Below are positions 37,888 to 51,400 of a stretch of 62,000 nt of DNA, one piece after another (positions within the stretch are counted from its first letter, which is position 1; every line of letters starts with the position of its first letter). The DNA is taken from NCBI GenBank assembly GCA_018398765.1, contig JAHBMJ010000488.1, forward strand, positions 1-62,000, given 5' to 3'. The translations under genes and the position numbers were made by a program. Source of the DNA: Chromera velia (taxonomy: Eukaryota; Sar; Chromeraceae). Below the pieces are notes generated by a model that saw only the letters and a program-made list of their open reading frames with translations, had not been told where the DNA came from and made no database searches.

Positions 37888-39009
37888 TCAGACTTGAGCT
37901 AGGATTTGAGACAGAGTCTTTATGAAAAGAAACGACTCTCATCACGCTAGCAGTACGTAATGAGAAAAAACATTCAAGTTAGTAGGATTCAAATCACTCA
38001 TTAATACATATGTATGATCGATGTTTCCACATTAATTTTATTATTAGTTGAATCTAAGTTGATTAAGAGCCTGCGTCAAACTTTATAGTGTGGTGCATAT
38101 TATAACTTATTATTGTTGTAGACCTGAGTATGGATGTGACGTAAGTATAGATTGTGTATGAGACTGCGCGGTGTGAGCGTAAGCGAGCACCTTGCATGAT
38201 CCTTGCATGCTTTCTGGGACTGCGTTAGAAAAGAGTGCGCGTCTCAGCCAGAGCAACTGGAATTAGATGTCGCATCTGAATTGCAGCAAAGTCAGTCTGA
38301 CAGCGCAGGTACTAACTGATTGAACGATGGAACGATGACATATGTCTAGATTAACAGACCTTCCGTCCTGATGTTATGAATATGATGAGCCCTGTGTATA
38401 TGTTGCAATGGAGCCTGAGTGTTGTATATTTAAAAACTATCTAGAAAACTATCGACTAAGTTTATAGTGTTATACTTCTATTAGAGTAGTTAAAATTTTA
38501 AACAGATTATATAGTCAGTTATAGTCAGTTCACGTTACTGTCGATCAGTAGACTCTGAGACTGCAGGTCGAGCTAGAGTCGAGACTCAATCATTTATACC
38601 AATTTAGTAGTATAACGCTTTGTATATATAAGCTAGTACTACCCTAGCTAGCTAGTTAATAGCTAGGTGAATAGCTATATGGGACATATATTGTATAGCA
38701 TGATTCTTTTATTTTAAAACACTCTTATAACTGTTTGATAACTGCCTTAAATAACAGTGTTAAATTTACGAGGATTTCATTAGGATTTTCTAGAGGATTT
38801 TAGGGAAATTGAAGTTTACCAAGCAATCTGCTCATGACTTGTCCGAAAGTCTAAATTTCACCAAATTCAACCTCTTTTGAAAGCTTAGTTCTCGCGATTT
38901 AGAAAAAATCAGGAGCTTGAATTAGCCTAGAAGCCAGCTTAGAAGTTAGCTGTGCTTATGATACATCAATATCACTCACTCACTGACACGCGCACACACA
39001 CACACACAT

Positions 39010-39055
<46 letters not shown>

Positions 39056-39855
39056 GCACACGCGCACACACACCTAGGCACACAGACGAGAAAACAAGAA
39101 GCACACGATGGGGGCAATAAAAGCCGAGCGGCATGTCAGAACGTGTTTCATGTATCATATTTAACTCATTCGTATGTGAAGCATGCTGAATTGGTCTAAG
39201 AGTGCTGGATCGACCTTATGGCCTCATGAAAGTAAGCCTGTCTGACTGAGTCAGTCAGTCACTTTCAGGGTCACCCCGGTCTCGCTCTCATTCTCAATTG
39301 ATTGAATTGATGATGCATGGAGCAGCCAGCATGAGCAGATGGATTTCTGCCGTCATGCAGCCACACAGAATAAATAGAACAATCAGATTGTCAGAGTGTC
39401 TGTCTGTCTGTTGAATTCAGGGGAACACACGAATCCAGGCAGTGCACCGGGACGGAAGATGACTCCCTCCCTCTCTTCCAACTTCACACACGCACACGCA
39501 CCACTAATGTTACGCACCTGCTCTGCACGGAACGAGCATCCAGTTTTCTCATGAACTTATTTCAGACCATGAAGACCTATTCAGGGTCTTCTCTCTTTCC
39601 TTCTCTTTAAAAAAACGAACGCCAGAGAAACATAGCCTCTAGCTCTTCTTTCAGCTCGACTAAGTTAATTTTCTCCCTTCCCTCCCCCATCAATCTTTGC
39701 TTTTCGTATCGTCTCCTTCCTTCGACCGAACCTCTCTGGGGGTCTCTTTCTCAGCGGAGACGGCTGTAGTTCTCTTTCTGTCTCTCGCCCTGCAACTGCA
39801 ATGCGAGAAGGACAGGCAGCGCATTACTGAGGTGTCGCACTCTTCACTTGCTTAC
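37888..39855. other. AT-rich intergenic region
   Basis: Between the convergent PARP and YbaB genes. AT-rich to about 38960, then an AC array at 38993-39072, then mixed sequence. No exon supported on either strand. Confidence 0.7.
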
Positions 39856-40374
39856 TTACATCCCCCCCATGCCAGGCATACCCCCGAATGCCCTCATGAC
39901 CTCCATCTGCTTGTTCCGTGCGTACTCCTCATACTTGACCTTGAAGATCTCAATCGCCTCCCTGATCAGCGCCTCCAACTCCTCCTTGGGCACCTGCATG
40001 GCGGCGTCGGCAAGCTTCACACCCTTCACGGTACCAGTGCCAGTCCCCTCAATCGACACCAGACCGTTAGTGGAGGAGACGAGAATGGTGTGCTCTGCCA
40101 TCTCCGTTTTGATCTTCATTGAAATCTCCTGAGCTTGCTTCAACTTCTGCATCATGTCAAGAGGGTTACCGCCCCCCTGCCCTCCTGCAGGTGCGCCTCC
40201 GCCCATGGCACCTCCGGGGGTGCCCGGCTGCTCACCACCGCCCCCGAAGAGACTGCGAACGGTTTCGCTCCGTCCGCGTCTTTCAACAGGAAGACGGTAT
40301 GCTGCAAGTCTGAGAAAGGCTGTGGAGCTGCCTGTGCACAGAGCGGCAATGAGGGCGAAGAGAAAGGATCTCAT
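39856..40374 (-). CDS. YbaB/EbfC-family nucleoid-associated protein, plastid-targeted
   Basis: 172 aa, no intron seen. The N-terminus is a signal peptide (MRSFLFALIAALCTGSSTAF) with Phe at the expected cleavage point, followed by an Arg-rich transit stretch: a bipartite secondary-plastid leader. After a Gly/Pro linker, residues about 70-165 match YbaB: a long helix (MMQKLKQAQEISMKIKTEMA), a beta-rich centre (GTGTVKGVKLADAAM) and a second helix ending near MRAFGGMPGMGGM. Bacterial YbaB is a dimeric DNA-binding nucleoid protein, so this one likely packages plastid DNA. The stop overlaps GTAAGT (ATG-TAA-GT). A donor there is possible, but the family's length and end suit a stop. It is divergent from the Sfi1-like gene. 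Confidence 0.93.
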   Translation of the reverse strand: MRSFLFALIAALCTGSSTAFLRLAAYRLPVERRGRSETVRSLFGGGGEQPGTPGGAMGGGAPAGGQGGGNPLDMMQKLKQAQEISMKIKTEMAEHTILVSSTNGLVSIEGTGTGTVKGVKLADAAMQVPKEELEALIREAIEIFKVKYEEYARNKQMEVMRAFGGMPGMGGM

Positions 40375-41177
40375 TTTGAATCGGGTAGGAGAAGTCGGTG
40401 TGCCCTTTCAGAAGCAGCTCTCTCGGCTTCAAGCTTTTGGCTGATGGTCTTTATTTGACTGTCTCTCCTTCAACAATGGAAAGGTGATGCCTCTTAAGTG
40501 ATGACTGTGTTCGGCTGAAGAGGAGACACGGAAGTGAACGGCGTCCTTTTGGACGTTTGCCTTTTAGCGAAGGAGACGGTATGGAGACGGGCAACTGCTG
40601 CAAAAGTTAACTGACACGGCGTCCCGAAAAGTGCATGCAGCTGAGGGGGCACTTCAGCGAAAAAACTCCGCGGAATTTCGCTTGCGTGGACCACTCTCAC
40701 GTAAAGGCACTTCGACGCACGCAAAACTAGAAGAATGTCCCGCATAGTGTGGGGTCCGGCCAGCTTATGCGGCCGGGCCGCGAAGCCGCCCATTGGATCA
40801 CAAGAGAATCTCAAAAGATCGAGATGAACCGGCGCTGAGTGAGTCAGCAGACAGTGTGAGCGGCACTGATGACTGAGACAACTGATGAAGTCCCCAGATG
40901 ACATCATCAAACCGTCTTGTGCTGTGGACTTTCTATCAATCATTTTTGTTTCGGAGGCCGGAGCCCACCTACCTCTTCTTGGATCGGCCTTTGCAACACA
41001 TATTCACTCCCTCTCTGCCGTTGCCGGCTCTGCTGGCTCCAGCAGATTCGTACCGATGGAAACCTGAAGCTTACATTGACAGTCATTGAGAGAGAGGCTT
41101 TTTCGCTTCGTCTCAAGACACAGGCTTCGAGGCCTTGACTGTTGTTTATCGTTCCCGCCCCGAGCTGTCACGAGCGG
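40375..41177. promoter_or_regulatory. Divergent promoter region between YbaB and the Sfi1-like gene
   Basis: 0.8 kb between two start codons pointing away from each other. It contains GCGGCCGGGCCGCG with CCCATTGG (CCAAT-box-like on the reverse strand) near 40770-40795. No TATA box is evident. Confidence 0.4.
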
Positions 41178-41833
41178 ATGGCGGGGGGGGACCGGGAGGC
41201 GAACCTGTCCTCCCGCCTGAGGGAATTTCGGAACGGTATGACGGGCATGGCGGATGAGCTCGGCGAGAAATTTGAGAGACGGTCCAGACTTGTGGATGCA
41301 CTTGGAAGGGACAGAGCGTCGGGAGGTGCCTCTTCTGCTTCTGGTTTCAGAGATTTTCAGACTGAGGGCAGTAGAGACGGGCAGGCATTCCCACTATTCT
41401 CATCAGTCCAGGCGGCAGGAAATGGGGGTGCTGCATCAGTGGATCCGCGGAGCGGTGCGCTTCCTCTGTTCGCGGCCCCCTCACGTCAGCCGCTGTTGGT
41501 ACGGACGGGGTCTCCCGCGGTCCATGTGCGGGGTAGTCGCGCCTCCCTGCCGAGAGGGGGGGCTGCCGTTTCCGTTCACCCGTTCCCCTTCGGAGCAACG
41601 TCGGTGCCTTCTGGTTCTCTTTCTGTTGGTGGCAGAGAGAGAGGGCCAGATTCGTCGTCGTTCCGTCTCCCGGGGAGGAGTGGGGATGAGAGAGACAGAG
41701 AGAGACGGCAGGGGTGGGGGGAAGGAGAGGGAGGAGGGGGTTTGGGTTCCTGGGGAAATGGTGTGGGCGCCTCTTGGCAGGCAACGGCAGCACTCTCGGG
41801 TGAGTGGGTGGGAGAGTGAGTGAGAAAGTGAAC

Positions 41834-41880
<47 letters not shown>

Positions 41881-44800
41881 GAGGGAGAGAGAACCGGTTT
41901 GTGCGCAGCAGAGAGAGGCAGAGAAGACGGAAAATAAAAGTCGGCTGGATTTGCTCGCAACCGGGCAGGCAAGAAGGCAGACCGGGTTCCTTTCCCACTG
42001 AAAAGAAGAGAAGGGATCAAGCAGACTAGTTTGATTGGCCCAAACCCACCCAACTAGATGCAGAGAAAGGAGAAGAGAGGAGGGGAAGGCAGAAAGTGCG
42101 GGGGGAGGTCTTGCAACTACTTTGAGCCACAGGAGACGCACTTCTCCTCTCCACTTCTCTCTCTCTTGAGCCCCCAACGAACTCTCGGAGACAAAAAACG
42201 TTTTGGTTGTCAGCGCGCCGCGCTTCATTGCTGCCTTTTCCTCTTCTTTTCCCCTAATTCCTATCCTTCCTCTCTTGATTGCAGCAGATCGTGGACACAG
42301 CCCTGCAGGATGGCCCCGTGGCTCTGCTGCTTCCCTCCCTTTCGTTCCGGAAAGCCAAAGGGGAGGGGGGGAGGTGGGAGGAAGAGGTCATCGTTTGGCA
42401 GCAGTGGGACGGGGTTATCGGTCAAATGTGGGTGTGGACAGGGGAAGGGGAAGAGGCAGGGGGGGCGACGAGGTCGATGTACAGGTCCAATTGGAGTGTC
42501 CGTCTGAGGAAGAAGGGGGGGCGTGGGGGGAAGGGGAGGAGACGGGGGGACCGAGGGACAGCTTAGCTCGGTCAGGCTCTGTTCCACCTCGGTATCCCTT
42601 TCCTACTGCAGGACCAGTGCGGTACCGCTCGCTCTCCCCGTCTCCCATTCCGCCACCCCACCCCCCCATTCCCTTACAGACGCATATGCGGGGAGGGATG
42701 GGCTTTGCACCTTACGCCCCCCCCCCCGTACCCATGGCAATCCCAGTTGACCCCTACCCCCCCCGTTATATCCTGGGAGAGAAAGACGCCCATAGGACAG
42801 GAGGGGAGGACGGGGACGTGGAAGACGCCACCCAGACGCAGTTGGTTGTCCGGGTAAGCTCTCCTTGGAGACGAGGGGGGGGGTCTCGGAGAGCTTTGGG
42901 GGGGGGGGATGAGGGCAGACAGCAGTCGGGGGGTGCGCCCGGGCCGGCAAAGAGAGAAAGGGAGAGGGAGCCTGCGCGGGTTCGGCATGCAGCATCTCAG
43001 TCGGACCTAAACGGAGCGAGGGGCGGCGCGGCTCCGTCCCCCTCTCGTTCCCCCTCTGCCTGGTCCCCTCCCCCTGTTGCAAGGGGACGAGGGGAAAGAG
43101 AAAGAGCGCCAGGGAGAGAGAGGGATGGGGAAGAAGCAGACAGGCGCGAACAATGGGGAGAGAAGAGACGGGCACAGCGAGACGCGTTGATTGGTCAGCC
43201 CTTCTTTCCGTTAATTGACTTCCTGACATACACTTGATCCCATTTTGTCCAAATGCGTTCCTGCTCATGCTGAAGAACGAGGGCCTAGGTAGGATCATGT
43301 TGCAATACGACTGTCTGTGTGTATGTGTGCCGCCGTTTCAAATGAATGAACGAAAAAATGAAGCAGCATGAAGGTGAGTGCCTCCCATAGAGTGCAGAGT
43401 ACCAATCAGTCACAAGAGAAGCCGCCACGCCTGTTATACTTTTTCTTCGATCACCATTCTTTCCTTCTTTCTTGTTTGTTTGTGTTGGTTGTGAAAAAAC
43501 ACGTGCAGCTGAATACCTGTCTGAGATGGATGGGTCGAGGCGGCGCTCCCTATTGGACACCGTTTTGGGGGCTTGGAAGGGATTCGTTCGGGAGAACAGA
43601 AGACGGAGGGGGATGCTCGGGAATGGATTCCTCAGGTGGCTTGTACTCGTAGAGTGGAGACGCGAACAGGAACAGGTAGGGAAGAGGGAAGGACAAGGGG
43701 AGACAGGAAGATTTGAGGGTGGGTTCAGGGAGAGGGGTGAGGACAGCTGAACCTAGCTTCTCGCGCGCGCGCGCGCGTGCGCGCGCTCTCCCTCCCTCCC
43801 TCCCCTCCTCTCTTTCTTGCTGTCACTCTGTCTCTCTATCCTCCTGTATCTGTGTTGGTGTGGTTCTCTCATTCGCTCACTCGCTCACTGACGACTTTCC
43901 GAACGAGGGAGTGAGTGAGTCAGTGAATAAGAATGTGTCTATCTGTCTATCCAATTCCGTGTTCGTTCGTGCAGATTTCTGAAGGTTGTGCAGCTGCGAG
44001 GAGGGAGAAGCGCATGCGTTTGTTGTTCTCTGCATGGCGCAAGGGGGCAGTTCGGGCCGAAATTCTCCGACAGCGGGTGGAGACGGCACTGTGCATGGCG
44101 TTCGATGGATGGAGGGAGACGGCAAGTCGATCGAGGTCCATCGCATCGGCTGTGTGGAGGCTGTGTCGGTCCAGGGCGAGGGGGGCTGCTGGGTGGGCTC
44201 TTCGTGAGTGGAAGTCTCGAGCCGATTCGCAGAGAGAGAGGAGGTAGGTGAAAGAACCTCCCTGTGGCCGGGTGGGGTTTGTGTGTAGAGAAACGAAGGA
44301 ATGAGATGAGCTTTTTGTGGCCCTCTTCCGGCTGGTTTGTTCTCTTTCGCCTGTCTGGGATCTCCCTTTCCTTTATGAATAGTGAAGGGAGGAGATTCAT
44401 TATTCTTGTCTGGCATGTACTTACGGGCCTGTCGAGGAGTCTGAAGACACAACAAAACAAAATAGAGAACGTTGTTTTCGTCTATGATTTACCAGGCACG
44501 TGTGTGGCTTTTTGAAGGGCCGCTCTCCTGTTTAATCACTCCTGCTTGCTGTAGGCGATTGAAAGAGACCGCACGCCTTCTGGTCAGCAAGAGGGCAGCA
44601 GCGGCTGTTCATGAGTGGTCCCGGAAAGCGACTTTGCGCAAGGCCCTGCGGAGTCGTCAAGCCGAGGCGAAGGGAGTGGTGCTCGGGGGGAGAGCCCATG
44701 ACGCCCTGGCGCGGCTTTGTGCTTTTTCGACTAAACAGAGGGCGCTGCGGGAGGCAGAGCAGAGACTTGTGGCAAAGAGCAGACGAACCTACATCCCTCC

Positions 44801-47800
44801 AGCATTTTCTCAGTGGGTCGCGAGGATACATGGGAGGGAGGGAGGACTAAGAGAGATGAGATCTGGCGTGTGCTTTATCAGAAACGGAGTTGAAGGAATC
44901 GAGTAATTGAAATACCTTGCTGTGATGACCTTTTGTCTTTCCTTTTTTCTCTTTGTCTGGATGGGCGAGTCCACTCGTTTTTTTCTAGGAGGGGACGGAA
45001 GGAAACAAGGAAGAGTATTTTCGCTTTCTCCCTGTTTTTTTTTGTCTGTTTTTGTTTGTCATTTGCTTCCTCGGTTGCTCTCAGTCTTTCTTACCTGGTC
45101 ATTTTCAATTGCATTGAAAACACCCTCTACCGAAGTCCCACTGAAAAAGTAAAAGAAGAAGGATCGAAAACGGCCGTCTCTTCAAAGCGTGTTTTCTGTC
45201 TGTCATTCCTTTTGCATGCCGCATTGTCTCTTCGCAGTGGTTCTATGCCAGTGTCAATTTTAGCTATTGCAACGCTGTATAGAAAGCTTGAGCTCGACAG
45301 TGTGTTGTTCTCGCTCTCTGTGCAGTTGGAAAGCCGCGTGGATGGAAGCGGTGACAGAGAGACGCGAGACTCGGGATGCCGTTGTGGCGGTTGAGCGCTC
45401 CCGTGTTCGTTGGTGTCTCCGTGAGTGGAAGCAAAAGATCACCGTCTCCAGGCGTCTACGGTTGTGCAGTCGGCTGGTGGAGATGCGGAGAGTGAGGGCC
45501 GCACTGTCTCGATTGAAGGCATTTGCATTCAAAGTCAGCCATACAGCCGGCAAGGAACAGAGCATCATAGGCATATAGACCGAGACAGCAAGGGAGGGGG
45601 AGAAGAAAGAGAGAATTGGCACAGTTGCAAGTGCCAGAGAAGTGAGATGCACAATTCGACATCTGCCCCGAGAGACTGACCTTTCTCCCCTCCTTTAGCA
45701 ACTAGACAGGCGAACAAACAAACAGAAAGCCAACCAGCCAGCCAGCCGGACAAATTTGAATCACAAGGGGATGCCGCCTGTCCTGCCTCACACCCACCCA
45801 CCCACTCACATTCATACGCGTGTGCGCGCGCACACACACACATACACACACACACACACATACACACAGACAGACAGACAGACAGACACACGCACGCACA
45901 CACACACGCGCACAAACTAACGAACCAACGAGGCCATCAAATTAGAGGTCAGCGTTGACAAGTTTGTCAATTTTGCAGCATGGATTTCATCACGACACCA
46001 GATGGATAAGAAGATACGGATTCCTACAAATTCACTGGAATGGAATGGAATGGAATGGAATGGAATGGAATGGTTTGGATGGATGTCATGAATGGAATGC
46101 AGCGACGACGAGGACGCGCGATCGATGAAGCAGGAGAGGCGGCGTGTGCAAGCAGGGAGAGGGAACAGGCCCGGGCAGCTCTTCACTCGCTGAGCCTCTT
46201 CAGCGGACGCAGACGCCATCTTGCAGATCTCTGGCGACAGGTGGGTGCATGTGGAGAGTTGTGCACGCATGCACCAATTGAGCTATCTGGCATCGTTGCG
46301 TTTCTCTTCATTTTTGTCAGTCTCTGTCGTGACGGCATCGTCTGTCAGTGGGACAATTTATCGACGTGACTTCTCTCCCTCTGTATATTGGTTCTCCCTC
46401 TGCATGTTGGTGAATCAACGGAATCCGATTTCATAGAGGGAGCATATGATTGCCTTTGTGCACTGTCTTTCAAGGTCACCACATGCAGGCAGAAAGTTTC
46501 TAAACAAACAACTGTCCAATCAGGCTGTGAAGACTCTCTTTTCCTCTCTCCTTCCCTCTCTCCCTCCTTGGTCGTTTCGTTCAGGTGGTCTTTCGACGAG
46601 TCGGGAAGGTGGCACGCGGAGTTCTGGCGGTGTGGAGGGAGAGGACCTCGAGGTTTATTCTCGCGCGCTCCGTTTTGATCCCCAGAAGAGAGCTCGAGAC
46701 GCTCCGGTAGGCCCTTGGCTCAATTGGCGCTTGCGGTTCTGACTTGGTTGGCTCTTTCTTCACTTGTCGTCTTCATGTTGATGCCTGTCTTTTTCTCCTT
46801 TCCTTTTGGTTTTGTTCTCTCTTCTTATTTTAGTCTCTTCTCCGTTGGTCTTTGGTTCTGCTCGCACTTCTTTGCCTTTCCGCCTTTGGAATTTTACCGG
46901 TTGCTCCTTTCCGTCTCTGTCTCTCTCTCTGTTCAGGTCTGCTTTCGAGCTGTGGCGTCTGGGCGCTCGCATCAGCGGGATATTCTCTCGGTTTTGTGGT
47001 GCGTCTGACTTTGCGGTTCTTTCCGGGGTCCTCTCTGAGTGGAGAGGGCAAACGGAGGAGAGACGGCAAAAGGAGACGGCAGGAAGGTACAGCCTCCAGG
47101 CACGAAGAGGACAACGGGCTTTGAGAGCGTGGAGAAGTCAAGTGCTTCGCAGAGCGGCGTTGAGGGTGATGCAAAGACACGCAGAGGAATTTCACGCAGA
47201 AACGCTTTTACGGAAAACTTTACGGGGCCTCAGATTTGAAGCAGGGAGACAGCTGAACCTAGACGAGCGACTGCTGGCCTGCCTCGCCTTCCGTCCGTGT
47301 CTGCCCGCAGGATCGAGGCTTAGACTCCAGTTGTGCTGGAGGTGGGTTGGGTGGTGGTGTGGTGTAGGGGGGAATTGGGTGGTATTCGCTCGTCTCTCTC
47401 TCACTCTTTCCCTCCCTGTGTGTGTGAGAGAGAGAGAGAGGGAGAGAGAGAGAGAGAGAGAGAGAGTTTCACCCCCTTCCCTCCCACATGCAGCTCTGCT
47501 TATGCTCTTGCCTATTATTTCAGAAGGAGAATCACCCCTGGTTTCTGCCTGCCTGGAATCAGTCTCTCTCTTACTCTGTCTGCAGAGCCTGGTCGTTCCT
47601 GGTTGAAGAGAGGAGACAACGAGACGGGCATGCGGTGGCCGTGAGGACTCGGAAGGAGCGAGTCGCCATGAAAAGGTAAGTACGGGGAATTAAGGGAGGG
47701 GGAGTGATGGATCGAACAGATCGTCAAATGGATTGGTGAAGGGTGGGGGACAGTAGCGTGGGGCCTGCAGGGGGTTCTGAAGGAGGAAGGAGGATTCAGT

Positions 47801-48399
47801 CTTGTGTGGGTTGTAAACCGGCTGAAGCGTATGTTCTTGTTTTTTCAGTCAGTCAGACAGGCAGGCAGTCTCTTTCGGCACCCCTTCACTCGTCCACAAT
47901 CTTTCCCTGCCTCCCTGCCTGCCTCTCCGTCCGTGCCTGTGTGTGTCTGCAGGGCTTTCGACGAGTGGAAAGAGTCAGTCAGTCTCTCTGCCTAGCTGTT
48001 TGCCCACCTGCCTGTATGCGTGCCTGGCCAGAAAGGCAGAAAAAAAGAAAACATACAGCCTGTCTATGTTTATGAGGAAAAAAGGCAGGCACTGGCAACG
48101 TGGCGACAGGAAGAGGCAGAAAGCGGAAGAAAGAAAGAAAGAAAGAAAGGAAGCAAGCAAGCAAGCAAGCAAACAAACAAACAGGGGGAAGGACAAGAAG
48201 AGACAGAAAGCGAAATAAATAAATAAAGAAAGAAAGAAAGAGTGAAAATAGACAGAAAGAAAGATGGGCCGGGTTTGCTTGGGGAGAGAGTTTTGACTTT
48301 TGTCTGTGCATCCCTCCCCATCGACGGACGGACGGACGGACGGAGGCATCGATCAGAGAGAGAGAGGGACAAGCCTCCAGGAAAACAAGGCAGGAGGGA

Positions 48400-48436
<37 letters not shown>

Positions 48437-51400
48437 CAGTGGATGTCTCATTGAGAGTTAGAGTAGGATAATCGGAGCTCGATGTGAAAAGCAGGCAGAC
48501 GGAGGGTGAGCCCGTATCCCTCCCTCCCTCCCTGTTGATCTCTTTCAGGACAAGTGCGACGACACGAGCCCTGCGTGGTGATTTGGAGCGTCGCGTGGGT
48601 TTCCTCTCCGACGCCCGCGTTGTCGCGTTCTTCTTTCGTGCGTGGCGGGACGTTGCTGCAGAGGGGAGACGGGACAGGGCTGTGTGGCGTGACGCTGGCG
48701 AACTTCGGGTGCGGCGTCTGGGTGCAATTGTGATGAGGGCATGGAGTGATGTGGCATCTCAGCAGGTGAGAGGGAAGAAGAAGAAGATGAGAAAATTCAA
48801 TTTAATTAGAAGGAGTCGAGAAAGGAGAGTTCTGAATTCTGTTTGAACCGAGGTTGACTGCTTTTGTATTCACTCGTTTGAGGTGAGAACTCCTTTTCAT
48901 TACTACGTCCTCATGCTCGCCCATATCTCAGGCTGTCTGTTTTCTCGTTCTCTTCTGGCACACTGAGCATTCTGTGTTGGCATGTGATTGCGTTTGTGTG
49001 TGTCTACGGGCCTCTCCATCTGGAATCGGGACACTGATGTTGCAGAGGGATTTGCGCAGACGCGCCCGTCGGCTGTCGGTGTTCCTCTCCCTCGTCTCCA
49101 AGCAGAGAGCCGTGATGACGTGGAGAGCGTGGAGCGCCGCAGAGACTGAATTAAAAAGGAAAACAGAGAGGGCGGTAGAGAGAGTAAAGGCATGGAGGGC
49201 CGGGAGGGCTCTGGGGATCTGGCAGGTCTGTCGCTGTTTTTTTCTTTCTCAAGAAGCTGGTCTGTCTGGTTTTTCTGTCTGCCTGTCTGTCTGTCTCCCA
49301 TCACCTCTCTTTTTGGGTAGAGAGTCTCTTTGTGTGACTAACGGAACGAGAAATCACCTCTGCATGACCTTCGAAAGGCCTTTTGAGTTTGCAAGTCGGA
49401 ATGAGTGGCACGTCTGATACAGAATTTCACATATGCCTTTCTTTCTTTATTTATTTATTCATTCATTCATTTATTTATTTATTTATTTCGTTCAATCGTT
49501 CGTTCGTTTGTTCGTTTGATCGTTCGTTCATTCGTTCGTTCGTTCTTCCGTTTTTTCTTTTTTTTTTCGTTCTTTCCTTCCTTGTGTCTTATGGATTGGA
49601 TGCAGACCCTTCTGGAGGCCCGAAAGAAAATGAAGGCAGCGAGATTACTGGGAGACGCCCAGAGAGCCCGAAGGGCCTTGGCGTGTTGGCGTGAGGGGAC
49701 GGCCGTGGGTTCGCGTCTGCGTGCCATCTCGAAACGCGTGCGCTTGGGGGGTGCAGTGAGGAGTGCCCGTCGTGCTCTGGGGTTGTGGAAAGAGAGCGCA
49801 AAGAGGGGGTTGATGAAGGCCAAAATTCGACAGTTTCAAATGTGGGTCTCGTCTCTTCTTGTCTTGGAAGCTTTTTGTGAGGAAGTTAAACTGTGACTCT
49901 TTTGCTTTGATTTCTTTTGCTTTCCTTTTCGCACGACGAAGGGAGAAAATATCGAGGAAACGGACCGTTTGAGGCACATTATTCCTCTGTGTATGTGGGT
50001 TTTCCCCTTTTTGCAATCTTTTTGCGGACTTTCTGCGTCAACTCGAGTTTCGGCGCTTGGCACTCCACATTTGTGCCCCCTCTCTCCTCTTCTTTTCTCT
50101 TTCAGGGGGGCAGCAGCGGATGCCGTCGCGAAGTGGCGGCGCTTTGCGAGAGCCCGACGAGCTTTGAAGGGCCACCTGCGTGAAGGCGAGGAGCGTCGAA
50201 GCCTTCAGATGGCCAAAGAGGTGCGTATTCAGGAGAGAAGGGGAGGTGCATCCGAGAGAGAGGGTCGGAGTGTTGCTGAAAGCGTGACTTCAGATTAGAG
50301 TGGGCGAGCGCGCACACACACACATGCACACACAGAAGCGAGGATGAACAGAGAGTCGGGACCGGAGTGCAGTTGTACTCTTCTTTCTTCCTTCTTTCCT
50401 TCCTCCCTCCTTTCCTTCCTTCCTCACGCCATCACAAGACTGACAGGGCCATCAAGAAAACAACAAGAAGAGTAGAGGGAAGACGTAAAAGGCGGTTCGA
50501 TCGATCGCACTCGGGAAGCTGTCGATGGCAGAATTGATGACAGCTAGATGGGTGGCTATGCATCAGGCAAGACTTTCTTGTCGGAATAAATTAGTTCATT
50601 AGTCGACTTGATCTATCCAGCCCTCCTCTTACGCGCTGTCTGTCTGCCTGTCTGTCTGTCTGTCTGTCTGCCTGCCTGTCTGTCTGCCTGCCTGTCTGTG
50701 TGTTGTGTTCATGAAGAAAAGGAGGGAGAAGAAGAAGAAACATATAGACTGTCTGTCCGTCTGCCTGCAAAACAACGAACAGGTGTTGGTCGAGTGGCGC
50801 CGCGTTGTCTGGCGTCAGATGGCGTTTCGTCACCTGAGGGCAAACGCGGGAGGGTCCTCCATCTCCCCCCCCGTGGTGCCTCTCTGCTGGAGACTGTGGC
50901 GAGCCGCGTGCCGTCGCTTGACGTTACTTGTCAATGAGGCAGATGCTCTCCTTGAGGAGAGGGCGGCAAAGGCTGTGAAAGAGGCATTCGGAAAGTGGGT
51001 GAGTGCCCTGGAACGACAAAGAGGCCTCGGGAAGCGCGCGGAGACTTTGAGTGCGATGAGAGATAGAAGATTACTCAACTCCACACTCTCTTTGTGGAGA
51101 CGTGCTCTTGAAGAGAAATTGGGCAGACGGGAGGAGAGCGTACGTGTGTGTCAGAGAGAGAGGATGAGGCAGGCTGTGCATAAGTGGAGACGGTACACTT
51201 TGAGGAGACTGCGGGATAAGGCCCTTGTCACCCGGGGAGAGCTATGCAGAAGGCAGCAGGTGGGCATGCATCTGTTGTTTTTTCATTCGAATGAAGTTTC
51301 TGTGCTTTCAAGGTCCTCGGTTTTTCTTTCGTTCTTGTTTTTGCTTTTTTCTTTCCTTTCCGGAAACAAGTAGATAGATTCACAGTGCAGCAAATACAAA

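Noticed and set aside
39856-39862. A GTAAGT donor at the YbaB stop codon
   Set aside because: The family's usual end and length fit termination here, and I found no plausible downstream exon.
46036-46075. GGAAT array as satellite or centromeric DNA
   Set aside because: Only seven or eight units inside an intron.
48060-48226. A possible extra Sfi1 exon with KRQALATWRQEEAES
   Set aside because: Looks Trp-repeat-like, but it would disturb the phase agreement between exons 11 and 12 and it overlaps a decayed CATATAG cassette and GAAA repeats.
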